DNA from: Pseudonocardia kunmingensis
GTDB taxonomy: Bacteria; Actinomycetota; Actinomycetes; Mycobacteriales; Pseudonocardiaceae
Length of the DNA stretch: 64,000 nt
NCBI RefSeq assembly: GCF_006716445.1
Contig: NZ_VFPA01000010.1
Coordinates: 22,704 to 86,703 of the forward strand
Reading direction: 5' to 3'
The notes under the pieces are model-generated. The model searched no databases and was not told where the DNA came from. It worked only from the letters and a program-made list of their open reading frames with translations. How positions within the stretch are numbered: the stretch's first letter is position 1; the number at the start of each line of letters is the position of its first letter. This document shows positions 17,301 to 25,607 of this stretch, piece by piece. The translations under genes and the position numbers were made by a program.

Positions 17301-17318
17301 CTGTGCACGGATGCACAG
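17301..17318. promoter_or_regulatory. Perfect inverted repeat CTGTGCA-N4-TGCACAG
   Basis: A perfect 7-4-7 inverted repeat lies 18 bases after the LysR stop and 126 bases before the transporter start. It could be a small terminator hairpin for the LysR gene (no T tract follows) or an operator for the transporter operon. The exact symmetry and GTGCAC core make an operator somewhat more likely. The rest of 17283-17444 is less GC-rich and probably holds the promoter. Confidence 0.45.
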
Positions 17319-17444
17319 CGATGTGGAAAGTTGGTCGTTGCCGCGCAGTTGGGTCGCTGGTTATCTGTTGACTCTCCGGAGTCCACCACCGCATTTTGTC
17401 GGGCGGCTCTGCCGGCTGCTCGCCGACCAGAACGGTGATCCCAC

Positions 17445-18788
17445 ATGGCGCAAGCAATGACGCGGCGCACCAATTCCGTGCGCATGGTTGCCATCGGAAG
17501 CTTTGTCGGAACCACGATCGAATGGTACGACTTCTTTCTCTACGGCACTGCCGCCGCACTGGTGTTCAGTCCGTTGTTCTTCCCCGATGTCTCGCCGGCG
17601 GTGGGGCTGATCGCCGCGTTCGGCACCTACGCGGTCGGATTCCTCGCCCGCCCGCTGGGCGCATTGGTGGGCGGCCACGTCGGCGACCGGATCGGCCGGA
17701 AGGCGATGCTCGTCGCGTCCCTCCTGATCATGGGGGTGAGCACCACGCTCATCGGCGTGCTCCCGACCTATGACCACGTGGGGATCTGGGCACCGCTGAT
17801 GCTCCTGGTCCTGCGCCTCGCGCAGGGCTTCGGGGTCGGCGGCGAGTGGGGTGGCGCCGCGCTGATGTCGGTCGAGACCGCGCCGCCGCACCGGCGCGGC
17901 CTGTTCGGCAGCTTCACCCAGATCGGCGTGTCCGGCGGCATGCTGCTCGCCGTCGGAGCCTTCACCCTGGCCCGGACGTCGATGGATCCGGACCAGTTCC
18001 TCTCCTGGGGATGGCGTATCCCGTTCCTCGTCAGCGGTGTGCTCGTCATCTTCGGATACGTCATCCGCGCTCGTCTCGTGGAGCCGGAGTCGTTCGCGGC
18101 GATGAAGGAGAAGGACGAACTGCCGGAACGCCCGCTCGCCGCCGTGATACGGAACGAGAGCCGCCCGGTATGGCTCTCGGCGGGCATGCGCATGTCGCAG
18201 AACGCCGTGTACTACCTCTACACGACGTTCGGCATCGCGTACCTCGCGAACTCGGTGGGCGCGGACTCGAACATCGGTCTGCAGTCGGTCCTGATCGCCT
18301 CCGCCATCGGGCTCGTGTCGGTGCCGGCGTGGGCCTCGCTCTCCGACCGGTACGGCAGGCGGCCCCTCTACCTGTTCGGCACGATCACGAGCGCGCTGTT
18401 CATCGGCCCGTTCTTCCTGCTCGCCGACACGGGCAACCCCGTCCTGATCGTCGTCGGCATGGTCGTCGGCCTGAACCTGTTCCACGACGCGATGTACGGG
18501 CCGCAGGCGGCGTTCTTCTCCGAGCTGTTCTCGACGGGCGTCCGCTACAGCGGCGCGTCGCTGGGCTACCAGTTCGGCGCGGTCCTCTCGGGGGGCTTCG
18601 CCCCGCTGATCGCGACCGTGTTGCTCGCCGCGAACGACGGCCGCCCGTGGCTGGTCGTCGCCTACTTCCTCGTCCTGAGCGTCATCACGGGTGTCTGCGC
18701 CTACCTGGCGCCCGAGACCTTCCGCAAGGACATCGCAGCCCCGTCCCACCGTCCCGCAGTTCGCACACCCGAAGGGAACTTGACATGA
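17445..18788 (+). CDS. MHS-family MFS transporter (metabolite:H+ symporter)
   Basis: A 447-residue symporter of the MHS family (ShiA, KgtP, ProP relatives). The opening GSFVGTTIEWYDFFLYGTAA and the loop GDRIGRKAMLV are diagnostic, as is LRLAQGFGVGGEWGGA in helix 5. Twelve helices are visible. It would import a carboxylate by proton symport and heads an operon with OsmC-like, AMP ligase, enoyl-CoA hydratase and Ccr-type genes. The ATG at 17445 has no clear Shine-Dalgarno; an ATG four codons later is equally possible. Confidence 0.9.
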   Translation: MAQAMTRRTNSVRMVAIGSFVGTTIEWYDFFLYGTAAALVFSPLFFPDVSPAVGLIAAFGTYAVGFLARPLGALVGGHVGDRIGRKAMLVASLLIMGVSTTLIGVLPTYDHVGIWAPLMLLVLRLAQGFGVGGEWGGAALMSVETAPPHRRGLFGSFTQIGVSGGMLLAVGAFTLARTSMDPDQFLSWGWRIPFLVSGVLVIFGYVIRARLVEPESFAAMKEKDELPERPLAAVIRNESRPVWLSAGMRMSQNAVYYLYTTFGIAYLANSVGADSNIGLQSVLIASAIGLVSVPAWASLSDRYGRRPLYLFGTITSALFIGPFFLLADTGNPVLIVVGMVVGLNLFHDAMYGPQAAFFSELFSTGVRYSGASLGYQFGAVLSGGFAPLIATVLLAANDGRPWLVVAYFLVLSVITGVCAYLAPETFRKDIAAPSHRPAVRTPEGNLT

Positions 18789-19348
18789 CCCAGGCGAAGA
18801 CCGCTCTCAACGGCGTCGACAGGGCCGCGCTCGACGCGACGCTCGCCGCGGTCCGGCAGAACCCGCACCTCGCGGCGGTCACCTTCACCCTCGGCGCTGA
18901 CTGGCAGCAGGGGTGCCACCAGAGGGCCGTGACCGGCGAGGTGCGCCAGAACGGCGAGGCGGTGGCGGACCGGACCGCGCGGTACACCCTGGAGTCCGAC
19001 GAGCCGGCCGCCCTGCTCGGCACCGACAAGGCGGCCAGCCCCGGCGAGTACGTGCTGCAGGCCCTCGCGGGCTGCTACGCCGTGACCTTCGCGGCGAACG
19101 CCACCGTCCGCGGGATCGAGCTGTCCGCGCTCGCGCTCGACCTGGAGGTCGACTTCGACCTGCAGGGTTTCCTGAACCTGGACGACGACGTCCGGCCCGG
19201 CGCCCAGGAGATCCGCGTGACCGTCCGTGCGGAGTCGCCGAACGCGTCGCGCGAGCAGCTCGAGGAGCTCACGGACGCGGTGCAGCAGCGGTCCCCGATC
19301 CGCGACACCCTCGCCCGGCCCGTCCAGGTCACCACGGTGCTGGCGTAG
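18785..19348 (+). CDS. OsmC/Ohr-family protein with only one of the paired cysteines
   Basis: A 187-residue OsmC-fold protein. Cys97 in LQALAGCYAV matches the first redox cysteine of OsmC/Ohr peroxidases. The second, usually within a CP(V/I) turn about 60-70 residues later, appears as Ser170 in QQRSPIRD. Dithiol peroxidase cycling is therefore doubtful. It overlaps the transporter stop by four bases and sits in an acyl-CoA operon, so a role other than peroxide defence should be considered. AAGGGAAC precedes the ATG. Confidence 0.85.
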   Translation: MTQAKTALNGVDRAALDATLAAVRQNPHLAAVTFTLGADWQQGCHQRAVTGEVRQNGEAVADRTARYTLESDEPAALLGTDKAASPGEYVLQALAGCYAVTFAANATVRGIELSALALDLEVDFDLQGFLNLDDDVRPGAQEIRVTVRAESPNASREQLEELTDAVQQRSPIRDTLARPVQVTTVLA

Positions 19349-19350
19349 CG

Positions 19351-20904
19351 ATGGGGCTGCCGCTCACGATCGACCACCTGCTGTGGCGGATGGAGCACGT
19401 GCACCGCGACGCCCAGGTCGTCGGCGTGCCTGGCGCTGCGTCCCGCCCGGTGCCGCGCACGTTCAGCGAGACGGCCGCCGGCGCGCGTCGGCTGGCGACC
19501 GCCCTCCACCGGCACCACGGGATCACGGCGGGCAGCACCGTCGCCGTGATGGCGTTCAACACGGTCGAGCACTTCGCGCTGATGCTCGCGGTCCCCACCC
19601 TGGGTGCCGCGGTGAACAGCCTCAACGTGCGGCTGACCGCCGACGCCCTCGTCCGGCAGGCTCGTGACCACGGGCCGGACCTCCTCGTCGTGGACGACGA
19701 GGTCACCCTGCACCCGTCCACCGGCCCTGCGGTCCGGACCGCGGTCGAGGAGCTCGCCCGCCGCGGGGTGCCGGTGCTGCCGACGAACAGCACGGGACCG
19801 GGATCCGTGGCGGCGTTGATGGCGCAGGGCGGTACGCCCGTCGACCGGCCGGAGTCGCCGGAGGACGCCACGGCCTTCTACTTCCACACCAGTGGCACGA
19901 CCGGCCCGGCCAAGACCTACGCCGTCACGCACCGCGACGTGGTCCTGCACGCGCTGACTCAGGCCACCGTGGACGCGTCCGGCCTGCGCCGTGGCGATCG
20001 GGTGCTGCCGCTGGCCCCGTTCTTCCACGTCAACGGCTGGGGCCTGCCGTTCACGGCGGCCGTCACGGGTTCCTCGCTCGTCCTCGTCGGCGGCGACCTC
20101 GGCGCCGCGCGGATCGCGGAGATCCTCTCGGCGCACCGCGTCACCGTGGCGGCGGCGGTGCCGACGGTGTGGTTCGACGTGTGCCGGCTCGTGGCAGGGG
20201 CGCCCCGGCTGCGGCCGGCGGTGTTGCGCGAGGTCCTCAGCGGCGGCAGCGCGGTTCCGCAGTCGGTGGTCGAGCTCGTCGAGCGGGAGCTGGGTGCGCG
20301 GGTGGCCACGGCATGGGGGATGACGGAGACCATGGCCTGCAGCACCTACGAGCGGGAGGCGCCGAGCCGCTCGGCCGGTCGGTTCGTCCCGCTGGTCGAG
20401 GCCCGGATAGCCGGCGAGGACGGCGAGGGAGCCGCTGCAGGCGCGGGCGAGCGTGGCCGGCTGCAGGTCCGGGGCGCCTTCGTCGTGGGTGGCCCCCGGG
20501 ACCCGTCCGGGTGGCTGGACACCGAGGACATCGCCTCCCTCGACGAGGAGGGCCGCCTGCACCTGCACGACCGGAGCAAGGACCTCATCAAGTCCGGCGG
20601 CGAGTGGATCGCCTCCGCCGAGATCGAGCAGCACCTGTGCACGCACCCGGCCGTGTCGAACGCCGCGGTGGTCGCGCGCCCCGATCCGCGGTGGGTCGAG
20701 CGACCGGTGGCCTTCGTCGTGCTCTCCGCCGAGGCGCCCGCCGCGGTCGAGCCCGAGCTGCGCCGGTATCTGGCCGAACGGTTCCCCCGGTTCTGGCTGC
20801 CCGACGTGATCACCATCGTGGACCGGCTCCCGGTGACCGCCGTGGGGAAGGTCGACAAGCGGGCGCTGCGCGCCCACTGCAGAGTCAACGAAGGAGTGGC
20901 ATGA
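19351..20904 (+). CDS. AMP-dependent acyl-CoA ligase
   Basis: A 517-residue ANL-superfamily ligase. HTSGTTGPAKTYAVTH is the phosphate loop, WGMTETMA the A5 motif, LDTEDIASLDEEG and DRSKDLIKSGGEWI the hinge region, and VGKVDKRALR carries the catalytic lysine. Its LAPFFHVNGWGLPF segment is typical of medium or long fatty-acyl ligases (FadD-like). It starts two bases after the OsmC stop and should activate the acid imported by the MHS transporter before the hydratase and reductase act. Confidence 0.9.
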   Translation: MGLPLTIDHLLWRMEHVHRDAQVVGVPGAASRPVPRTFSETAAGARRLATALHRHHGITAGSTVAVMAFNTVEHFALMLAVPTLGAAVNSLNVRLTADALVRQARDHGPDLLVVDDEVTLHPSTGPAVRTAVEELARRGVPVLPTNSTGPGSVAALMAQGGTPVDRPESPEDATAFYFHTSGTTGPAKTYAVTHRDVVLHALTQATVDASGLRRGDRVLPLAPFFHVNGWGLPFTAAVTGSSLVLVGGDLGAARIAEILSAHRVTVAAAVPTVWFDVCRLVAGAPRLRPAVLREVLSGGSAVPQSVVELVERELGARVATAWGMTETMACSTYEREAPSRSAGRFVPLVEARIAGEDGEGAAAGAGERGRLQVRGAFVVGGPRDPSGWLDTEDIASLDEEGRLHLHDRSKDLIKSGGEWIASAEIEQHLCTHPAVSNAAVVARPDPRWVERPVAFVVLSAEAPAAVEPELRRYLAERFPRFWLPDVITIVDRLPVTAVGKVDKRALRAHCRVNEGVA

Positions 20905-21725
20905 ACGAGACCAGTACTCAGTTCGTGAAGACCGAGATCCGCGGCGACGTCGCCTGGCTGACCATCGACCGGCCGAAGAAGCTCAACGCCCTCTCGGTCG
21001 AGCTCATGGCGGAGCTGTCCGAGGCCCTCGACCTCGTCGAGCGCGACGACGCGGTCACGGTTGTCGTGCTCCGCGGCGGCGAGCGCGCCTTCAGCGTGGG
21101 CTACGACATCGCCCAGGAGGTGGAGATGGGTGTCTCCACCGCCGAGCAGTGGCACGCCGGCCTGGGCAACAACATCGGCCTCACGATGAAGGTGTGGGGA
21201 CTGGGCAAGCCCGTGATCGGTGCGGTCTCGGGCTGGTGCCTCGCGGGCGGCTGGGAGCTGGCCATGGCCTGCGACCTGGTCGTCGCCTCCGACGACGCGC
21301 AGTTCGGCGAGCCGGAGATCCGGTTCGGGTCCGGCCCGGTCACGCTCCTGATGCCGTTCCTGCTGGGGCAGAAGGCGACCAACGAGCTCCTCTACACCGG
21401 CGACGTCGTCGACGCCGGGCGTGCGCAGCAGCTCGGCATGGTCAACAAGGTGGTGCCTGTCGGGGAGCTCGAGGCGACGGTGGACCGGCTCGCCCGCAAG
21501 GTCGCCCTCACGCCGCTGTCGATCCTGCGCTACACCAAGCGGTCGATCACCCGGGCGTACGAGGCGATGGGGCTGCGCGACGCCGTGGCGGCCAACCACG
21601 ACATCGCCGCGATCCTGAACTCCGCGGCGACGCCGGAGCGCGCCGAGTTCACCGAGCTGGTCGAGACCAAGGGACTCGGCGCCGCGCTCGCCTGGCGGGA
21701 CGCCCGCTACTCCAGCACGGACTGA
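20901..21725 (+). CDS. Enoyl-CoA hydratase/isomerase (crotonase)
   Basis: A 274-residue crotonase with both glutamates expected of a hydratase: Glu in GGWELAMACD and Glu in GEPEIRFG. FSVGYDIAQ provides the first oxyanion-hole strand. ATGA overlaps the ligase stop. It probably hydrates or dehydrates a 2-enoyl-CoA intermediate between the ligase and the Ccr-type reductase. The insert EMGVSTAEQWHAGLGNN is longer than in housekeeping EchA. Confidence 0.9.
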   Translation: MNETSTQFVKTEIRGDVAWLTIDRPKKLNALSVELMAELSEALDLVERDDAVTVVVLRGGERAFSVGYDIAQEVEMGVSTAEQWHAGLGNNIGLTMKVWGLGKPVIGAVSGWCLAGGWELAMACDLVVASDDAQFGEPEIRFGSGPVTLLMPFLLGQKATNELLYTGDVVDAGRAQQLGMVNKVVPVGELEATVDRLARKVALTPLSILRYTKRSITRAYEAMGLRDAVAANHDIAAILNSAATPERAEFTELVETKGLGAALAWRDARYSSTD

Positions 21726-21763
21726 CCGCGGCCAGAACCGAAACATCGAACTGGAGGACCGCC

Positions 21764-23041
21764 ATGACTCAATCCACCGACCGCCGCAGCGTGGTCAGCC
21801 CCGGCGTCGACCCCGTCCCCGTTGGGGAGCTGCCCCCCGTGGGATCGGTGCCCTCGCACATGCACGCCCAGGTCGTGCGCCCCGACCGCTACGGCGATCC
21901 GGCCACGGCCTTCGCCCCCGAGGTCGTCGCCACCCCGGCCATCGGCCCCGACGAGGTGCTGATCGCCGTGATGGCGGCCGGCATCAACTACAACAACGTG
22001 TGGGCGGCCCGCGGTGTCCCGGTCGACCAGGTGGCGGTCCGCCGGAAGCGGGGCGAGCCCGAGGACTTCCACATCGGTGGCTCCGACGCCTCCGGCATCG
22101 TCTACGCGGTGGGCGAGGACGTCACCGGGATTGAGGTGGGGCAGCACGTGATCACCCATCCCGGCTGGTGGTCCGCGCAGGACCCGTGGGTGCTCGAGGG
22201 ACGCGACCCGATGATCGCCGGCTCCGCCCGGATCTACGGCTACGACACCAACTACGGGTCGTTCGGTCAGTTCACCCGGGTGCAGGCGCACCAGGTCCTG
22301 CCGAAGGCCGAACACCTGACCTGGGAGGAGGCGGCCGCGCCGACGCTGGTCGGCACCACCGCATACCGGATGCTGCACGGCTGGGCCGGGAACACCGTCC
22401 AGCAGGGCGACGTGGTCCTCGTCTGGGGCGGCTCCGGGGGGCTCGGCACGCAGGCCACCCAGCTCGCACGTCTCGCCGGTGCCGTTCCGGTCGCCGTCGT
22501 CTCGGACCCCGAGCGCGGTGCCTACGCCGAGAAGTACGGCGCGGCCGGCTGGATCGACCGGCGGGAGTTCTCGCACTGGGGCATCCCCCCGCTGGTCGAG
22601 GACGCGGCGGGGCAGAAGGAGTGGACGAGCCAGGCGCGCGCGTTCGGCAAGCGGATCTGGGACATCGTCGGCAGCCGCCAGGACCCGGCCATCGTCTTCG
22701 AGCACCCGGGTACGGCGACCATCCCGACGAGCATCTTCGTCTGCCGCCCCGGTGGAATGGTCGTCATCTGCGCCGGCACCACGGGCTACGACGCCGTGGT
22801 CGACCTGCGGTACCACTGGACCCGGCAGAAGCGGTTCCAGGGCTCGCACGGGACGAACGACGAGCAGGCCATCTCCTACAACGATCTCGTCCGCGATCGC
22901 AAGATCGATCCGGTCTTGGGGAGAACGATCTCGTTCGACGAGATCGGAGCTGCGCACGCTGCCATGGGCCGCGGCGAGGACGTCTTCGGCAACGTCTCGG
23001 CGCTCGTCGGGGCTGCGGGGCCCGGCTCGGGGCGGGCCTGA
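21764..23041 (+). CDS. ccr: Crotonyl-CoA carboxylase/reductase-family enzyme
   Basis: A 425-residue MDR-superfamily protein with the Ccr hallmarks: VMAAGINYNNVWAARG, HIGGSDASGIVYAVG, VLVWGGSGGLGTQATQL (NADPH site) and RQKRFQGSHGTNDEQA near the C terminus. Such enzymes reductively carboxylate crotonyl-CoA or other enoyl-CoAs to ethyl- or alkylmalonyl-CoA. The usual SHFANxxEA-like stretch reads SHGTNDEQA here and the family's GYET reads GYDT, so the CO2 pocket may differ. GGAGG precedes the ATG. Alternatives are a plain enoyl-CoA reductase or a substituted-malonyl-CoA producer. Confidence 0.82.
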   Translation: MTQSTDRRSVVSPGVDPVPVGELPPVGSVPSHMHAQVVRPDRYGDPATAFAPEVVATPAIGPDEVLIAVMAAGINYNNVWAARGVPVDQVAVRRKRGEPEDFHIGGSDASGIVYAVGEDVTGIEVGQHVITHPGWWSAQDPWVLEGRDPMIAGSARIYGYDTNYGSFGQFTRVQAHQVLPKAEHLTWEEAAAPTLVGTTAYRMLHGWAGNTVQQGDVVLVWGGSGGLGTQATQLARLAGAVPVAVVSDPERGAYAEKYGAAGWIDRREFSHWGIPPLVEDAAGQKEWTSQARAFGKRIWDIVGSRQDPAIVFEHPGTATIPTSIFVCRPGGMVVICAGTTGYDAVVDLRYHWTRQKRFQGSHGTNDEQAISYNDLVRDRKIDPVLGRTISFDEIGAAHAAMGRGEDVFGNVSALVGAAGPGSGRA

Positions 23042-23049
23042 GGCCGGGC

Positions 23050-23079
23050 GGCGGCCGTTGACCTTCTTCTCCGGCCGCC
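23050..23079 (+). terminator. Hairpin terminator of the Ccr operon
   Basis: GGCGGCCG (23050-23057) pairs perfectly with CGGCCGCC (23072-23079) across a 14-nt pyrimidine-rich loop, eight bases after the Ccr stop codon. Position and stem support an intrinsic, T-less actinobacterial terminator. Confidence 0.5.
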
Positions 23080-23119
23080 ACGGAAGATCAGATCCTGGAG
23101 GTGCAGGGCCGAACGCCAA

Positions 23120-23149
23120 TTGGTCAGCCTGCTGAGTAAAGCCTAGGCT
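23120..23149 (+). promoter_or_regulatory. Predicted promoter, leaderless transcript likely
   Basis: TTGGTC (23120-23125) and TAGGCT (23144-23149) are separated by 18 bases and fit a -35 and a TANNNT -10 element. The expected start point falls at or next to the GTG at 23157, and no ribosome site precedes that GTG, so a leaderless mRNA is likely. Confidence 0.5.
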
Positions 23150-23156
23150 GTTCCCC

Positions 23157-24149
23157 GTGCAGAGGGAGCGGACGCTGGTGTGGGGCGTCCTCGCCAGCGT
23201 GCTGTTGACCGGCGCGGTGTGGTGGCTCGGGCAGTCGCTCTCCGGCGTCGAGCTCGGTCCCGATCAGGGCGCGAGCTGGTACTACTGGCAGCTGCCGGAG
23301 CCGACGGTCTGGACGCGCGCGTCGGCGTGGCTGGGGTACGCGGCGCACCAGCTGGTGTCCTGGGCGTTGATCTTCTACGCGCAGACGCGGGTGCGCCGCT
23401 ACTCCGACGGCCTGCATCCGGTCAACGTCGTCGCGCTGGTCGCGAACGCCGGTTTCATCGGGCTCCACGAGGTGCAGACCCACCTGTTCTACGACGGCCT
23501 CGCCCAGGACGTCTCGATCTTCAGCTCGCAGGGCTCGGTCGTGCTGCTGCTGGTCGTGGTGCTGCTCATGGAGAACCGGCGACGGGGCCTGTTCCTCGGC
23601 CGCCCGGCGCCGATCCGCGTCGAGATCGTGCGCTTCGCCCGGCGCTACCACGGCTACCTGTTCAGCTGGGCCGTCGTCTACACGTTCTGGTACCACCCGA
23701 TGGAGACCACGAGCGGACACCTCATCGGCTTCTTCTACATCTTCCTGCTGATGCTGCAGGGCAGCCTGTTCCTTACCAGGGCGCACACGAACCGCTGGTG
23801 GACCCTCACGCTCGAGCTGCTGGTGGCGGTGCACGGCACGCTCGTGGCGGTGATGAACTCCGGTCCGGACGGCATGTGGCCGATGTTCCTGTTCGGGTTC
23901 CTCGGCGTCTTCGTCCTCACCCAGATGCACGGTCTCGGGCTGTCGCGCGCGGTGCGCTGGGCGTTCGCCGCCGTGTACGTGGGCGCGGTGCTGATCGTCT
24001 ACACCGGTCGCGGTCTCGGCGGCGTCCACGAGGTCGTCCGGATCCCGCTGATCGAGTACCTGCTGGTCGGGGTCGTGGCGCTGCTGGTGTGGGCCGGGCT
24101 GCGCATCGCCCGGCTGCGCCGACCCGCCACCGCGCGGGAACGCCGATGA
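23157..24149 (+). CDS. Multi-pass membrane protein of unknown function
   Basis: A 330-residue hydrophobic protein with about eight to nine predicted membrane segments. They begin with VWGVLASVLLTGAVWWLG and end with IEYLLVGVVALLVWAGL. No enzymatic motif is recognised; His residues occur within or near helices (LHEVQTHLFYDG, FWYHPMETTSGH), which could be structural or metal-related. The GTG start is supported by a promoter placed for a leaderless message. Its stop overlaps the start of a decayed NAD(P)-binding gene, so the two were once an operon. Confidence 0.7.
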   Translation: MQRERTLVWGVLASVLLTGAVWWLGQSLSGVELGPDQGASWYYWQLPEPTVWTRASAWLGYAAHQLVSWALIFYAQTRVRRYSDGLHPVNVVALVANAGFIGLHEVQTHLFYDGLAQDVSIFSSQGSVVLLLVVVLLMENRRRGLFLGRPAPIRVEIVRFARRYHGYLFSWAVVYTFWYHPMETTSGHLIGFFYIFLLMLQGSLFLTRAHTNRWWTLTLELLVAVHGTLVAVMNSGPDGMWPMFLFGFLGVFVLTQMHGLGLSRAVRWAFAAVYVGAVLIVYTGRGLGGVHEVVRIPLIEYLLVGVVALLVWAGLRIARLRRPATARERR

Positions 24150-24755
24150 GCCGGGGGCCCGTCGTCGTCACCGGTGCCACCGGGACCGTGGGCCGGTTCG
24201 TGGTCGACGAGCTGGTGGCGCAGGGGGGCGCGGTGCGCGCGGCGAGCCGGACGCCGCGTTCCGCGGCCCGCGTCGAGGACGTCCGGTTCTCCTTCACCGA
24301 TCCGGCGACGTGGGGTGCGGCGTTCGACGGTGCGAGCGGCCTGTTCCTGGTGCGGCCCCCGCGGGTCGGCAACGTGCGCCGGGACCTGCTGCCCGCGGTG
24401 GAGGCGGCGCGCTCCGCGGGCGTGCGGCAGGTGGTGTTCCTGTCGGTGCTCGGTGCCGAGCACAACCCGCTGCTGCCGCACCGCGTGGTGGAGCGGTGGC
24501 TCGACGACTCCGGGATGGAGGTGACGCACGTGCGGGCCGGCAACTTCATGCAGAACCTCGTGACCGTGCACGCCGCCGACATCCGCGAGCGCGACCGCCT
24601 CGTCGTGCCCGCAGGGGACGCGCGGATGTCCTACGTGGACGCCCGAGACGTCGGGGCGCTGGCGGCGCGCTGCCTCGCCGGAGGCGGCCACGGCGGCCGG
24701 GCGCATACGCGCCCACCGGTTCGCCGCCGACCACCGCGCGGTCTGGAGCCGCTGA
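24146..24755 (+). pseudogene. NmrA-type NAD(P)-binding protein, internal deletion and frameshift
   Basis: The first about 190 codons encode a good NmrA/azoreductase-type Rossmann protein (VTGATGTVGRFVVDEL, VVFLSVLGAEHN, HVRAGNFMQNL, SYVDARDVGALAARC). After GGGHGGRA the frame becomes Arg/Pro-rich nonsense and would run on to 24925. In another frame, HRFAADHRAVWSR and a stop at 24753-24755 look like the family's normal C terminus. About 60-80 codons that should lie between are absent. The simplest reading is an out-of-frame internal deletion. It overlaps the membrane protein stop by four bases. Confidence 0.72.
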
Positions 24756-24763
24756 CGCGGTCC

Positions 24764-24825
24764 CACACCGATTCCTGCGCTGCCACACCGACTGCAGTCG
24801 GTGTGCGAGGGCAGATGTCGGTGTG
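24764..24825. repeat. Nested symmetric palindromic element, four CACACCGA half-sites
   Basis: CACACCGA occurs at 24764-24771 and 24784-24791, and its complement TCGGTGTG at 24798-24805 and 24818-24825. The two outer gaps are both exactly 12 bases and the central gap is 6. The inner pair is part of a perfect 22-bp palindrome (24784-24805). CTGC/GCAG lies at matching places in the outer gaps. It follows the ancestral stop of the decayed gene by nine bases. It could be a terminator, a REP-like element or a cooperative operator for the PPOX gene. Confidence 0.75.
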
Positions 24826-24932
24826 TGAGGGGCCTGCGCAGCCTCGAGCCTGCGCGACGTGCTCGACGGCCGAATGGGCCTCCGCCCGGACGCAACCGCT
24901 ACGGCAGGTCATGCGTGGGCGATGATGGGGCG

Positions 24933-25322
24933 GTGTCCCGGATCGACCAGAGCTACCGGACCTTCTGGACCGAGCGGCACCTGTCCACGCTGACGACGCT
25001 GCGACCCGACGGTCTTCCGCACGTCGTGCCGGTCGGCGTCAGCGTCGACTTCGACACGATGACGGCACGGGTGATCAGCTCGCGAGGTTCCCGGAAGGTG
25101 CGCAACGTCCGGGCCTGCGGCCCTGAAGGCGCTCCGGTGGCGGTGTGCCAGGTGGACGGTCGGCGCTGGGCGACCCTCGAAGGTCGCGCGTTCGTGCTCG
25201 ACGACCCCGCGTCCGTGGCGGAAGCCGAACGCCGCTACGCCCAGCGGTACCGCGTACCGCGGCCGAACCCGCAGCGGGTGGTGCTCAGCATCCGCATCAC
25301 CCGGGTCCTCGGCCACGGGTGA
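24933..25322 (+). CDS. PPOX-class (pyridoxamine 5'-phosphate oxidase-like) F420/flavin protein
   Basis: A 129-residue split-barrel protein of the Rv1155-type PPOX family. TFWTERHLSTLTTLRPDGLPHVVPVGVS provides the conserved opening pattern (only part is diagnostic: LTTLRPDGLPHVVPV). SSRGSRKVRNVR contains the basic phosphate-binding residues. These proteins commonly bind F420 or flavin and reduce small substrates. The GTG start at 24933 follows a G-rich stretch without a clear ribosome site. The palindromic element lies 108 bases upstream. Confidence 0.82.
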   Translation: MSRIDQSYRTFWTERHLSTLTTLRPDGLPHVVPVGVSVDFDTMTARVISSRGSRKVRNVRACGPEGAPVAVCQVDGRRWATLEGRAFVLDDPASVAEAERRYAQRYRVPRPNPQRVVLSIRITRVLGHG

Positions 25323-25408
25323 GCGGGAGACCGTGTTCGCCGACCGGACCGCGCCCTCCTGAGCGAGGTCGACGGCGACCAGGAACGGGTCGAAGCACTA
25401 CGAAAACC

Positions 25409-25418
25409 GGACGGTCGT
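25409..25418. promoter_or_regulatory. GGACGGTCGT decamer upstream of the PaaX-type gene
   Basis: This ten-base sequence occurs here and again at 26464-26473, ahead of the transporter operon. Sharing between the regulator's own upstream region and its likely target suggests a PaaX-type operator. The surrounding stretch 25323-25607 otherwise shows no gene; short open frames in it lack family resemblance. Confidence 0.4.
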
Positions 25419-25607
25419 TGTGCGGTCGGTGCGCAGCCGTCATGCTGTCGGTCCGCGGAGGCGCCCGATCTGCCGATCGTCGTGAACCGGACGCGTGTCG
25501 TGAGCCGGGGGACCGGCGCCGGAGCGGCCCGCGGCGCCCGATCCGGCGCCACCTGGTGTGACACTGGGCGGACGGCGCACGTCTCGTGCGCTCGGCGGGA
25601 GGTGTTC

